A stretch of 64,000 bases of DNA from Fusibacter sp963666805. Its GTDB lineage: Bacteria; Bacillota; Clostridia; Peptostreptococcales; Acidaminobacteraceae. Positions 8,043-17,174 of the stretch are shown here, one piece after another. The stretch covers positions 1 to 64,000 of the forward strand of contig CAXXWR010000001.1 of the NCBI GenBank assembly GCA_963666805.2, given 5' to 3'. Both the position numbers and the translations under genes were made by a program. Positions within the stretch are counted from its first letter, which is position 1. Each line of letters begins with the position of its first letter. Under the pieces are notes generated by a model. That model saw only the letters and a program-made list of their open reading frames with translations. It was not told the origin of the DNA and did no database searches.

Positions 8043-8799
8043 AGATAAATGTCCAGAGTGTAAATGTAGCGTACCAGATTATATGGCGACTTATGGGGAT
8101 CTTGTAACCCTTTTGATGTGCTTCTTTGTTTTACTTTTTGCTTTTTCATCAATAGATGCACAGAAATTTGAAGCAGTAATGCAATCTTTTCAGGGGTCTG
8201 CTGGTGTCTTGTCGGGTGGTAAAAGTTTATCTGATGCTCCTTTTGTATTTGACGCTATGCCTGAGAATACTCAAAATTCACCTGAAACAGCTATAGATCA
8301 AGATAAATTGCAACAACTAAAAGAAACGATTGAAGACTACATTAGTGAAAATGAAATGCAGGCTGAGGTCGATGTAGAACTTGAAGACAAGGGATTGGTT
8401 ATTAGATTTAAGGACAATGTTCTCTTTGATTCAGGAAGTGCAGTTATCAAATTGGCTTCTTATGATATTCTAAATTTCTTAGGTAATCTGTTAAATTCTG
8501 ATGAGTTTATTAATGAGCAAATTCGTGTTGAAGGACATACTGATAATGTGCCTATTAGGACGGCATTATATCCAACAAACTGGGAACTTTCTACACATAG
8601 AGCTTCTAATGTCGTTAAATATTTTATTGAGAATTCGGCTATGATTCCAAGCCGACTTGCTGCATCGGGTTATGGCGAATATCATCCAATCGCCTCTAAT
8701 GATACAGTGGAAGGACGAGCGGCTAACAGGCGTGTTGATATAGTCGTCATCCGATCAATTGCTGAAGAAGAAAATACAGGAGGACAAGCAGATGAATAA
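8035..8799 (+). CDS. motB: Flagellar stator protein MotB
   Basis: Peptidoglycan-anchored stator subunit. The single membrane helix follows YMATYGDLVTLLMCFFVLLF, where Asp22 is the conserved ion-binding residue. A plug/linker region follows, then an OmpA-like peptidoglycan-binding domain with VEGHTDNVPI at about residue 175 and the RAANRRVDIVV end. The short cytoplasmic N-terminus has three cysteines in KCPECKC, a possible metal site that is not needed for stator function in general. Ion type (H+ or Na+) cannot be told from sequence alone. The ribosome binding site, CTCAGGAGG, lies inside the end of motA. Length 254. Confidence 0.97.
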   Translation: MAKDKCPECKCSVPDYMATYGDLVTLLMCFFVLLFAFSSIDAQKFEAVMQSFQGSAGVLSGGKSLSDAPFVFDAMPENTQNSPETAIDQDKLQQLKETIEDYISENEMQAEVDVELEDKGLVIRFKDNVLFDSGSAVIKLASYDILNFLGNLLNSDEFINEQIRVEGHTDNVPIRTALYPTNWELSTHRASNVVKYFIENSAMIPSRLAASGYGEYHPIASNDTVEGRAANRRVDIVVIRSIAEEENTGGQADE

Positions 8800-9217
8800 A
8801 AAGCTTATAATTATTATTGCAGCAGTGGTTGTCGTACTAGCAATCGTAGGTGTCGTTGTTGCTGTACTTGTTCTTGGCGGTGGAGAACCAAAAGAGCCTG
8901 TTATTGAGTATAGTGAGTATGCCTTTGATGAAGCGTATTCAAATCTAGCCGATGAGGGTAGTAAAAAAATCGTCAAATATTCTGTTGTGGTTGAGTATAC
9001 TACAGAAGATGCGCTTGCGGCACTAGATAAACATAAAACTGAAATTGTTAATAATATTGATGAAATCATGAGAACTTCATATAGTGAAGATTTGGCAAAA
9101 GCCAATGGTAAAGAAAGATTAAGATCAAAAATTCGCGATATGATTATTGAAGTGACGGAAATGGATGAAGATGCTATTACAGATGTCTACATTTCACCTT
9201 TTATCATTCAAGGATAA
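8792..9217 (+). CDS. fliL: Flagellar basal body-associated protein FliL
   Basis: Single-pass membrane protein that rings the stator and supports motor torque. It has a Lys-rich start (MNKKLIII), one membrane helix (about residues 4-27) and a periplasmic domain with EYTTEDALAALDKHKTEIVNNI and a conserved C-terminal DVYISPFIIQG. ATG 8792 is chosen because CAGGAGGACAAGCAG precedes it; an in-frame TTG at 8759 would put 11 extra polar residues before the helix and lacks a site. Length is 141 residues. It overlaps motB by 8 bases and is followed by a 64-base gap before fliM. Confidence 0.93.
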   Translation: MNKKLIIIIAAVVVVLAIVGVVVAVLVLGGGEPKEPVIEYSEYAFDEAYSNLADEGSKKIVKYSVVVEYTTEDALAALDKHKTEIVNNIDEIMRTSYSEDLAKANGKERLRSKIRDMIIEVTEMDEDAITDVYISPFIIQG

Positions 9218-9281
9218 GTCAAGGTGTTCTCTAATCGTGTCGATAAATTTATAAATAATAAATAGAAGGGGAGGTGGATTC

Positions 9282-10289
9282 ATGTCAGATGTAATGTCAC
9301 AAAATGAGATTGACGAGCTGTTAACGGCCTTAAGCACTGGTGAAGTTGATGTTTCTGAAATTGAAGAAGAGAAAAAAGAGAAAAAAGTTCGTAAATATGA
9401 TTTTAGTCGACCTGACAAATTCGCCAAGGACCAGTTAAGAACCCTAGAAATAATTCATGAAAATTACTCGAGGTTACTTAATAACTTTTTATCAGGTTAT
9501 TTAAGAACCTACACTGAAGTTGAAGTCATCTCTGTTCAGAGTTTGATATATAATGAGTTTAGTAATTCTATTTCAAATCCCGCTATCTTAGGGATCATTG
9601 AATTTGCACCGTTTGAAGGTCAGATTATTATGGATGTTTCTTCAGATATTGCCAATGCTATGATCGAAAGAGTCTTAGGTGGTTCAGGGAAAAATGGTCA
9701 AATGGCAAAAGAAGCAAGATCACTTACTGAAATAGAAATGACACTCCTTAGAAATATCCTTATTAAGTTTATCAATCTTCTAAAAGAACCATGGGGAAAT
9801 ATTGTTGAACTAAGACCTAAACTAGAAAATATTGAAACCAATTCACAGTTTGCACAAATTGTTTCTCCTGCTGAATCCATTGCACTCATTACTTTTAATG
9901 TGCTAGTTGGAGACACAGAAGGGATGGTTAATATTTGTATTCCGCATTATGTTATTGAGCCGATATTGCCAAGTCTAAGTTCAAGATTATGGTTTGCAAC
10001 CACCAATAAACGCGCAGCAACTGACGAAGAACGTGGTGCACTACAAGTAGGGATTAGTAAGTCAAATTTAGAAATAACATCTGTTGTAGGCAATTCATTG
10101 ATTACCGTATCAGAACTTTTGAACCTTCAAAGGGGAGATGTAATATTGCTTAACAGAGGTGTAGAAGAATCACTTGATGTTTTTGTTGGAGACAAATTAA
10201 AGTTCAAAGCGAAACCAGGTGTGAAAAAGAAAAATGTGGCTTTAATGATAACAGAACTTATTGAGGAAGGAGATGATTTAGATGACTGA
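9282..10289 (+). CDS. fliM: Flagellar motor switch protein FliM
   Basis: C-ring component that binds phosphorylated CheY and, with FliG and FliY, sets rotation direction. The N-terminal CheY-binding peptide MSQNEIDELLTAL is at residues 5-17. The middle CheC-like domain is at about 45-230. The C-terminal SpoA/FliN-like domain (VVGNSLITVSELLNLQRGDVILL) is at about 255-325. Length 335 is typical. GGGGAGGTGG precedes ATG 9282. The last 8 bases overlap fliY, so the two switch proteins are coupled in translation. Confidence 0.97.
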   Translation: MSDVMSQNEIDELLTALSTGEVDVSEIEEEKKEKKVRKYDFSRPDKFAKDQLRTLEIIHENYSRLLNNFLSGYLRTYTEVEVISVQSLIYNEFSNSISNPAILGIIEFAPFEGQIIMDVSSDIANAMIERVLGGSGKNGQMAKEARSLTEIEMTLLRNILIKFINLLKEPWGNIVELRPKLENIETNSQFAQIVSPAESIALITFNVLVGDTEGMVNICIPHYVIEPILPSLSSRLWFATTNKRAATDEERGALQVGISKSNLEITSVVGNSLITVSELLNLQRGDVILLNRGVEESLDVFVGDKLKFKAKPGVKKKNVALMITELIEEGDDLDD

Positions 10290-11400
10290 TATGCTATCGC
10301 AAGAAGAAATTGATGCTTTACTAGGAGGAGGTCCTTCTGACTCTGAGTCATCAGCTCCAGGATTAACAGATGAAGAGGCAGATGCCATTGGTGAAATTGG
10401 GAATATAAGTATGGGTACTGCAGCAACAACGCTGTTTACTTTGCTTAACAAGAAAGTGACCATTACAACTCCTAAAGTGAGTTTAACATCAATGGAAGAA
10501 CTAGAAAAAGAATTTGTTGAACCATCAGTGCTTATTAATATTACTTACAAAATAGGGATTGAAGGCGTAAACTTTTTGATTTTGCATGAAAAAGATGTTA
10601 AAATTATAACAGATTTAATGATGGGTGGAGAGGGTACAAATTTACCAGATGAACTTAATGATTTACATTTAAGTGCCATTAGCGAAGCTATGAACCAAAT
10701 GATTGGTTCATCGTCTACTTCTTTATCCGAAATGTTAGGTAAAAAAATTGACATTTCTCCACCAGAAGCTTATCATGATAAGATTTCAGAGTTAGATTAC
10801 TCACAATTTGGGGTATCTAATGAGGAAAAGGTGGTTAAAATTGCTTTTAGAATGACTGTCGGCGATTTAATTGATAGTGAAATCATGCAAGTTTTACCTG
10901 TAGATGTCGCTAAACAAATGGTTGCAACAATGGTTGAAGGTAAGGCAGAACCAGAACCAGAGCCAGTGCCTGAACCAGAAGAACCTGTAATGCCTCATCA
11001 ACCAACACCACAAAAAGCGTCAGCCGCACCTGAACCTCAGTATTATCACGAAGAAGCTCAAGGTCGATCAAACGTTTCAAACGAAAGAGTGAATGCTGTT
11101 CCTCTACAATTTGAAAATTTTGATGGTAATTCATCTCAAATGTATTATAATAATGATATAGAACTCATAAGAGATGTACCACTTGAAATTACAGTAGAGT
11201 TAGGGCGTACGAGTAAAAAAATTAATGAAATTCTTGATTTTGGTGTAGGAACGGTATTAGAGCTAGATCGATTAGTTGGGGAACCGCTTGATGTTTTAGC
11301 CAATGGCAAGAAAATTGCTAAAGGTGAAGTTGTTGTGGTTGATGAAAATTATGGTATTAGAATTACTGATATAATCATTCCTAGAAGAATCACTGAATAA
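10282..11400 (+). CDS. fliY: Flagellar motor switch phosphatase FliY (FliN/CheC fusion)
   Basis: Firmicute switch protein that replaces FliN and also dephosphorylates CheY-P. It begins with a FliM-like CheY-binding peptide (MLSQEEIDALLGG). A CheC-like phosphatase domain follows with the paired motifs AIGEIGNISMGTAATTL and LSAISEAMNQMIGSSSTSL. A Pro/Glu/Gln-rich linker spans about residues 218-290. The C-terminal FliN/SpoA domain runs from about 293 to 372 (DVPLEITVELGRTSKKI to the end). The ribosome binding site GGAAGGAGATG lies within fliM. Length 372 is normal for FliY. cheY follows 20 bases later. Confidence 0.97.
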   Translation: MTDMLSQEEIDALLGGGPSDSESSAPGLTDEEADAIGEIGNISMGTAATTLFTLLNKKVTITTPKVSLTSMEELEKEFVEPSVLINITYKIGIEGVNFLILHEKDVKIITDLMMGGEGTNLPDELNDLHLSAISEAMNQMIGSSSTSLSEMLGKKIDISPPEAYHDKISELDYSQFGVSNEEKVVKIAFRMTVGDLIDSEIMQVLPVDVAKQMVATMVEGKAEPEPEPVPEPEEPVMPHQPTPQKASAAPEPQYYHEEAQGRSNVSNERVNAVPLQFENFDGNSSQMYYNNDIELIRDVPLEITVELGRTSKKINEILDFGVGTVLELDRLVGEPLDVLANGKKIAKGEVVVVDENYGIRITDIIIPRRITE

Positions 11401-11419
11401 TAATTAAGGAGGAACAAAC

Positions 11420-11782
11420 ATGGCTAATACAATATTAGTTGTTGATGATGCAGCATTTATGAGAATGATGATTAAAGATGTTTTAACTAAGAACGGTTAC
11501 GATGTCGTTGGAGAGGCTGAGAACGGCCAAAAAGCCATTGAAAAATACAAGGAGTTACAACCTGAACTTGTAATTATGGATATTACAATGCCAGAAGTCG
11601 ATGGTATCCAAGCTGTAAAAGAAATTAAAGCTTTTGATCCAAATGCAAAAGTTGTCATGTGTTCCGCTATGGGGCAACAGGCAATGGTTATTGAGTCTAT
11701 TCAAGCTGGAGCGAGAGATTTTATTGTTAAACCTTTCCAAGCGGATAGAGTTATTGAAGCAGTTAAGAAAGTTTTAGGATAG
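11420..11782 (+). CDS. cheY: Chemotaxis response regulator CheY
   Basis: Single-domain receiver of 120 residues that, when phosphorylated by CheA, binds FliM/FliY to change motor rotation. All active-site residues are present: Asp9/Asp10 in VVDDAAFM, phosphoacceptor Asp54 in VIMDITMP, Ser82 in MCSAM and Lys104 in FIVKPF. There is no output domain. Its place after fliY and before fliO is the standard firmicute position. A strong AAGGAGG lies 8 bases before ATG 11420. Confidence 0.98.
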   Translation: MANTILVVDDAAFMRMMIKDVLTKNGYDVVGEAENGQKAIEKYKELQPELVIMDITMPEVDGIQAVKEIKAFDPNAKVVMCSAMGQQAMVIESIQAGARDFIVKPFQADRVIEAVKKVLG

Positions 11783-11791
11783 GTGAATATT

Positions 11792-12187
11792 GTGACTGAC
11801 AAATTCACCTTGTCCGTTGCCTTTGCTTTTTTCAAATCTTCTGATTGGGGATTTGCTTTAAAATATTTGGTCTTAATGGCCATCTTTATATATTTACTAT
11901 GGATATTCTCTAAATATATTACTAAAAAGAATTATATTTCATTGAAAGACAAAAATATTAAAGTATTGGAGCGAGTGGCACTTTCAAATGATAAGTATAT
12001 AATTTTAGTTGAATTAGAGAATATTTTTTATTTAATAGGCATTGATAAGCAAGGAATGACGGTCATTGATAAACGAGATGATCTGAGTTTAGATATGTTT
12101 ATAGGAAAGGCAGAGTCAATGGGATCATTTTCGGAACAACTCAAATCATCAATATTGAAAAGGAAAAACACAGACGATGCAAAATGA
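11792..12187 (+). CDS. fliO: Flagellar export protein FliO/FliZ
   Basis: Membrane protein that helps assemble the FliP ring of the export gate. It has one membrane segment (about residues 20-40, LKYLVLMAIFIYLLWIF) and a small cytoplasmic domain with the family pattern KVLERVALSNDKYIILVELENIFYLIGI. Start choice is uncertain: GTG 11792 has AGGTGA 5 bases upstream, while GTG 11783, right after the cheY stop, would have TTAGGA. I prefer 11792 (131 residues). No cleavable signal peptide is evident. It overlaps fliP by 11 bases. Confidence 0.85.
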   Translation: MTDKFTLSVAFAFFKSSDWGFALKYLVLMAIFIYLLWIFSKYITKKNYISLKDKNIKVLERVALSNDKYIILVELENIFYLIGIDKQGMTVIDKRDDLSLDMFIGKAESMGSFSEQLKSSILKRKNTDDAK

Positions 12188-12968
12188 TCATGGCTTTTTA
12201 AAAAGTAATAGAAATAAAAAAATAATTGGTCTTTTGATGATACTGGTTATATTAAGCATTTTATCAGGCGTTGTTTTTGCTGACACCTCAATTGGTTTAC
12301 CCGACATCAATTTAACGATTAATTCAGATGGTGAAACGTCTCAAGTTGCTAATAGTGTACAAATTCTTGTGCTTTTAACCGTTTTGTCGATTGCGCCATC
12401 TATTCTCATTATGATGACCTCGTTTACACGGTTTATCATAGTTTTGGGATTTGTTAGAAGAGCGCTATCGCTTCAATCAACACCGCCTAATCAAGTTCTC
12501 ATTGGTTTGGCGCTTTTTCTGACGTTATTTGTGATGCAACCAGTTCTGACTGATATTTACAATGATGCTTATGTGCCTTATCAAGAGGGAGAACTGACAA
12601 CAGAAGAATTTGTTGATAATGCTTCTGTTCCGTTGAAAGATTTTATGTTAAGACAGGTGAGAACTCAAGACTTGTCTTTGTTTTTGAATATTGCGGGTGT
12701 AGATGATGTCGCGTCAAATGATGATATTCCATTGACAGCATTGATTCCTGCTTATATTATCAGTGAACTCAAGTTAGCTTTTGAAATTGGATTCTTGATT
12801 TTTATTCCGTTTATTGTAGTCGATATGATTGTCGCCTCAACCTTAATGGCACTTGGAATGATGATGCTACCACCGGTCATGATTTCTTTACCTATAAAAG
12901 TTCTTCTTTTTATAATGGTAGATGGTTGGCATTTAATCGTTGAGAAATTAATTTTAAGTGTGAGGTAG
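12177..12968 (+). CDS. fliP: Flagellar export gate protein FliP
   Basis: Core pore subunit (five copies) of the type III export gate. It has an N-terminal cleavable signal (hydrophobic residues 16-35, ending VVFADTS), as is special to FliP. Four further membrane segments follow, including the highly conserved MMTSFTRFIIVLGFVRRAL, TPPNQVLIGLALFLTLFVM and GMMMLPPVMISLPIKVLLF. Length is 263. ATG 12177 lies 11 bases inside fliO, so coupling is probable. The order fliO-P-Q-R-flhB-flhA is complete here. Confidence 0.97.
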   Translation: MQNDHGFLKSNRNKKIIGLLMILVILSILSGVVFADTSIGLPDINLTINSDGETSQVANSVQILVLLTVLSIAPSILIMMTSFTRFIIVLGFVRRALSLQSTPPNQVLIGLALFLTLFVMQPVLTDIYNDAYVPYQEGELTTEEFVDNASVPLKDFMLRQVRTQDLSLFLNIAGVDDVASNDDIPLTALIPAYIISELKLAFEIGFLIFIPFIVVDMIVASTLMALGMMMLPPVMISLPIKVLLFIMVDGWHLIVEKLILSVR

Positions 12969-12972
12969 TGTC

Positions 12973-13242
12973 ATGAATGAAGGAATGATTATAGATGTAT
13001 TTTCAGAAGCAATAAAAACCGTTCTTATGGTATCGGCGCCAATGTTAGTCAGTGGACTTGCAGTGGGGCTTATTATTGCCATTTTTCAAGCTACAACTCA
13101 AATTCAAGAAGCAACGCTGGCATTTGTTCCAAAGATTATTGTTGTTTTTGTAGTGCTTATGTTTACGGGTTCTTGGATTATTAATACTTTAGTTACTTTT
13201 ACTAATAATGTATTTGATGTTATAGACTTAATTGTATATTAG
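12973..13242 (+). CDS. fliQ: Flagellar export gate protein FliQ
   Basis: Small gate subunit of 89 residues with two membrane helices (about 15-38 and 50-75). The conserved core is LIIAIFQATTQIQEATLAFVPKI, which forms the helical hairpin at the lower end of the FliP/FliR channel. It starts 4 bases after the fliP stop, with GAGGTAG overlapping that stop as the ribosome binding site. Length is typical. Confidence 0.97.
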   Translation: MNEGMIIDVFSEAIKTVLMVSAPMLVSGLAVGLIIAIFQATTQIQEATLAFVPKIIVVFVVLMFTGSWIINTLVTFTNNVFDVIDLIVY

Positions 13243-13257
13243 GAGGCATAAAAGACG

Positions 13258-14022
13258 ATGACTTTTCCCCTTTTTGATATGATTTTAATTGCTGGAAGAA
13301 TGGGGGGGATGATTTTTACCGCTCCCATATTTGGCAGTCGAAATTATCCGGTACAATTAAAGATTGGTCTCATGTTCTTTTTGACGCTTTTAGTATATCC
13401 TTTAGTGCCTTCAGATGTATCATATGATATGTCTTCTATTTTATCAATTGCGCTTTTGCTAGCGGGTGAAATTTTGACAGGTGTTTTAATGGGGCTTATT
13501 TTAACGGTCTATTTTAACTTTATTTATTTCGCAGGCGCACTTATTGATAGAGACATTGGATTTGCAATGGTCAATGTGATTAATCCGCTTGATGAATCTC
13601 AAATTGCCGTTACTTCGAACTTTTTTTATGTATTTGCAACATTTATTTTTTTGCATCTTAACTTGCATCATGGTGTAATTACTGGACTTGTTAATTCTTT
13701 CAATGAAATTAAGTTGGGAACCAATATATTAGCTGTTAATTCTTTTAGTATTTTATTGGATATTATCGCGCAATCTTTTGTATACGGTTTTCAAATTGCT
13801 GCACCTTTTGTGATTACCGTATTGATTAGCAATATTATATTAGGACTACTTGCTAAAGCGATGCCTGGTATGAATGTATTTATTTTAGGAATGCCATTTA
13901 AAATTTTCTTTGGTTTTCTTATTTTTATCGTTATTATGCCATTTTTATATGAAGTATTTGGAGGAATTCTTAAAGATAGTTTTGTCTATCTTGAAAGATT
14001 ATTTGAACTTTATAATCCCTAA
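13258..14022 (+). CDS. fliR: Flagellar export gate protein FliR
   Basis: Membrane gate subunit (single copy) with about six hydrophobic segments over 254 residues. The family features are the N-terminal RMGGMIFTAPIFGSRNYPVQLKIGL and the later GFAMVNVINPLDESQIAVTSNFFY. The C-terminal GMNVFILGMPFKIFFGFLI is also typical. AGGAGG lies 12 bases before ATG 13258, a slightly long spacing. It is followed after 14 bases by flhB, with which it is fused in some clostridia; here the two are separate. Confidence 0.97.
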   Translation: MTFPLFDMILIAGRMGGMIFTAPIFGSRNYPVQLKIGLMFFLTLLVYPLVPSDVSYDMSSILSIALLLAGEILTGVLMGLILTVYFNFIYFAGALIDRDIGFAMVNVINPLDESQIAVTSNFFYVFATFIFLHLNLHHGVITGLVNSFNEIKLGTNILAVNSFSILLDIIAQSFVYGFQIAAPFVITVLISNIILGLLAKAMPGMNVFILGMPFKIFFGFLIFIVIMPFLYEVFGGILKDSFVYLERLFELYNP

Positions 14023-14036
14023 TAACAGGAGTTATT

Positions 14037-15122
14037 ATGATAAGAACCATTGACTTACAGCTTTTTTCAGAGGAAAAAACAGAACAACCTACGCCCAAAA
14101 AATTGCGAGATGCAAGAGAAAAGGGACAGATTCCTCAATCAAAAGAATTGAGTAGTGCAATAGCACTTTTAGCTGTTTTTGTTGGTCTTAATGTTTTTAG
14201 TGGTTATATTATCAATGGTGTTTTTGATTATTTTAATTTTATTGCTGATAAGATACCTCAAGTAGATTCTTTTTTTGATTTTGCTAATATCCATTTATTA
14301 ATTAATGAAACCTTGATGGTTATTTTGAAACTGGCACTGCCCTTATTGCTGATTGCACTTGTAACCGGTGTATTGGTTACTTATCTACAGGTTGGCTTTA
14401 TTTTCACTTTGGAAACGATTAAACCAAAGTTTGAAAAAATTAGTCCACTTAAAGGGTTTAAGAATATGTTTTCTTTAAGATCTTTGGTTGAGTTGATTAA
14501 ATCAGTATTAAAATTGGTTTTAATCTTATATGTTGCAGTGTCTTATGTTTATAATAATTTGGACCGTGTTCTTGCAACTTTTGAGTTAAGTGTTGGGCAA
14601 ATTATCATTTCGATTTGGGACATTGTTTTTGGTATTATTATAAGGTGTTCTATCTTGTTGCTGGTGATTGCTATATTTGATTTTGTTTATAAACGCTGGA
14701 AAAACAATAAAGATTTGATGATGTCTAAAAAAGAAATTAAAGATGAATATAAACAAAGTGAGGGCGATCCACAGCTTAAAGCTAAGATTAAAGAAAAACA
14801 ACGTGCTTTTGCGATGGGACGAATGATGCAAGATGTTCCCAAAGCGGATGTTATTATTACGAATCCTACACATTTTGCTGTTGCGCTCAAATACGACTCA
14901 AATCTTGGAGATGCACCAATTGTTACAGCTAAAGGACAAGATTTAATTGCTCAAAATATTAAAAGAATTGCTGGGGAAGCTGATGTCCCCATCATTGAAA
15001 ATAAACCTTTGGCAAGAGCACTTTTTCATACAGTAGATATTGGTGAGTTTATACCACCTGATCTTTATGAAGCTGTTGCAGAAGTCTTAGCCTATGTCTA
15101 TAATCTTAAACACAATCAATAG
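14037..15122 (+). CDS. flhB: Flagellar export switch protein FlhB
   Basis: Membrane export-gate protein whose cytoplasmic domain cleaves itself and, with FliK, changes substrate class from rod/hook to filament. The N-terminus has EKTEQPTPKKLRDAREKGQIPQSK (in short: EKTEQPT then KLRDAREKGQ), then four membrane helices to about residue 215. The autocleavage motif NPTH is at residues 276-279 and is intact. Length 361 is normal. CAGGAG lies 7 bases before ATG 14037. flhA follows after 12 bases. Confidence 0.97.
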   Translation: MIRTIDLQLFSEEKTEQPTPKKLRDAREKGQIPQSKELSSAIALLAVFVGLNVFSGYIINGVFDYFNFIADKIPQVDSFFDFANIHLLINETLMVILKLALPLLLIALVTGVLVTYLQVGFIFTLETIKPKFEKISPLKGFKNMFSLRSLVELIKSVLKLVLILYVAVSYVYNNLDRVLATFELSVGQIIISIWDIVFGIIIRCSILLLVIAIFDFVYKRWKNNKDLMMSKKEIKDEYKQSEGDPQLKAKIKEKQRAFAMGRMMQDVPKADVIITNPTHFAVALKYDSNLGDAPIVTAKGQDLIAQNIKRIAGEADVPIIENKPLARALFHTVDIGEFIPPDLYEAVAEVLAYVYNLKHNQ

Positions 15123-15134
15123 GGGGAAAGTTAG

Positions 15135-17174
15135 ATGCGTTTTAGTGATGTCTTGATGGCGCTTTTAGTCATCGTCATTATATTATTAATTATTATACCA
15201 GTGCCACTAGGTGCACTAGACTTTTTCTTGGCGCTTAATATCTCATTAGCGTTAACGATTTTAGTATTGTCTATGTTTATTAAGGAAACGCTTGAATTTT
15301 CCGTATTTCCTTCTATTCTGTTGGTGACGACACTATTTAGGCTAGCGCTTAATATTTCGACGACAAGGTACATACTTTCATCCGGTCAAGCAGGTCAAGT
15401 GATTGATGCCTTTGGTAACTTTGTTGTTGGGGGTAATGCAATTGTAGGTTTTATTATTTTCTTAATTATCGTTATTATCCAATTTCTTGTTATTACTAAA
15501 GGTTCTGAGAGGGTTTCAGAAGTTGCAGCTAGATTTACATTAGATGCGATGCCTGGAAAACAAATGGCTATTGATGCGGACCTTAATTCAGGGCTCATTA
15601 CTGAAAATGATGCGAAGGAACGTCGTAAAAAGGTACAAAGAGAAGCTGATTTTTATGGTGCTATGGATGGTGCCAGTAAATTTGTTAAAGGTGATGCCAT
15701 TGCGGGTATCATTATTACAATCATTAATATCGTCGCGGGCTTTGCGCTAGGGATGTTAACGATGGGGCTTAGTTTAACAGATTCAATGCATAAGTATACA
15801 TTGTTAACGGTGGGTGATGGTCTTGTGAGTCAGATTCCTGCTTTGATGATTTCTGTGGCAACGGGTATTATTGTGACACGAGCAGCGTCAGAATCCAATT
15901 TAGGAACGGATGTCTTTTCACAAATTTTTGCTCAAAGTAAGACGCTCTACTTAGTAGGGGTGGTTATATTAGCGATAGGTATTGGATTACCTCTTCCAAC
16001 ACCACCATTTGCTATTTTAGGTTTACTTTTAATTTTAAGTGGTTATTTGGTTTCAAGTAATCAAAAAAAAGAACAACTTCAATTAGCTGATGCTGATGCA
16101 GAAGTGGAAGTTAATCCGGATGAGGACATTAGAAAACCTGAAAATATTATTCCGTTATTACAAGTAGATCCTATAGAATTAGAGTTTGGTTATGGTATTA
16201 TACCATTAGCGGATCCTAATCAAGGGGGAGACTTATTTGATCGCTTGGTTATGATTAGGCGACAAATTGCTTTAGAGCTCGGTTTGGTTGTTCCTATGAT
16301 TCGGTTAAGAGATAATATTCAGTTGGATTCAAACGAATATCTTATCAAGATTAAAGGCAATGACATTTCAATGGGTAATATTGTTTTTGACCATTATCTA
16401 GCCATGAGTCCAGGGACAGTTGAAGGTGAAGTTGAAGGTATTGATACAATTGAACCCTCATTTGGCTTACCGGCAAAATGGATCAAATCAGACATGAGAG
16501 AGAAAGCAGAGTTACTAGGGTATACAGTGGTAGATCCTTCTTCTGTTATTTCAACCCATCTTACTGAAGTCATTAAAAAACATGCTTATGAACTTCTCAA
16601 TCGAGAAGATGTTAAGCGTTTAGTTGATAATATAAGAGAAAACAACTCAGCTTTATTGGAAGAATTAATTCCAGCCTTAATGGGTTATGGAGAAATTCAG
16701 AAGGTTTTGTCTAATTTATTGCAAGAAGGAATTTCGATTAGAGATTTAGTAACTATTTTGGAAACCTTGGCAGATTATTCAAAATCTACACGTGATACTA
16801 ACATCTTAACAGAATATGTTAGGCAAGCACTTTCTAGACAAATATCTAAGCTATATTTTCCATTTGGTAAAGCAAAAGTCGTTACACTGGATCAAGAACT
16901 TGAAAATAGACTAATGGAAGCCATTGAAGAGAATGCTAATGGTACCTATTTATCAATTGATCCAATGACTACTCAGAGTATTCTTACCAGTTTATCTGAT
17001 GAAGTGAGGAAAATTATGGAGATGGGAGAACAGCCAATTGTTGTAACTGCACCAATTGTGCGCTTGTATTTTAAAAGATTATCTGAACAAGCCATACCAG
17101 AATTGATCGTTTTATCGTATAATGAAATAGAAGCTGATATTGATATAAAATCCGCAGGGATGGTGACTATTTAA
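15135..17174 (+). CDS. flhA: Flagellar export gate protein FlhA
   Basis: Largest export-gate protein, forming a nonameric ring. About eight membrane helices are in the first 320 residues. The FHIPEP region appears as ERVSEVAARFTLDAMPGKQMAIDADLNSG (short anchors: RFTLDAMPGKQMAID), with the conserved cytoplasmic loop. A linker at about 325-345 leads to the large cytoplasmic domain that docks chaperone-substrate pairs. Length 679 is normal. AGGGGGAAAG precedes ATG 15135. The stop overlaps the flhF start by one base. Confidence 0.97.
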   Translation: MRFSDVLMALLVIVIILLIIIPVPLGALDFFLALNISLALTILVLSMFIKETLEFSVFPSILLVTTLFRLALNISTTRYILSSGQAGQVIDAFGNFVVGGNAIVGFIIFLIIVIIQFLVITKGSERVSEVAARFTLDAMPGKQMAIDADLNSGLITENDAKERRKKVQREADFYGAMDGASKFVKGDAIAGIIITIINIVAGFALGMLTMGLSLTDSMHKYTLLTVGDGLVSQIPALMISVATGIIVTRAASESNLGTDVFSQIFAQSKTLYLVGVVILAIGIGLPLPTPPFAILGLLLILSGYLVSSNQKKEQLQLADADAEVEVNPDEDIRKPENIIPLLQVDPIELEFGYGIIPLADPNQGGDLFDRLVMIRRQIALELGLVVPMIRLRDNIQLDSNEYLIKIKGNDISMGNIVFDHYLAMSPGTVEGEVEGIDTIEPSFGLPAKWIKSDMREKAELLGYTVVDPSSVISTHLTEVIKKHAYELLNREDVKRLVDNIRENNSALLEELIPALMGYGEIQKVLSNLLQEGISIRDLVTILETLADYSKSTRDTNILTEYVRQALSRQISKLYFPFGKAKVVTLDQELENRLMEAIEENANGTYLSIDPMTTQSILTSLSDEVRKIMEMGEQPIVVTAPIVRLYFKRLSEQAIPELIVLSYNEIEADIDIKSAGMVTI

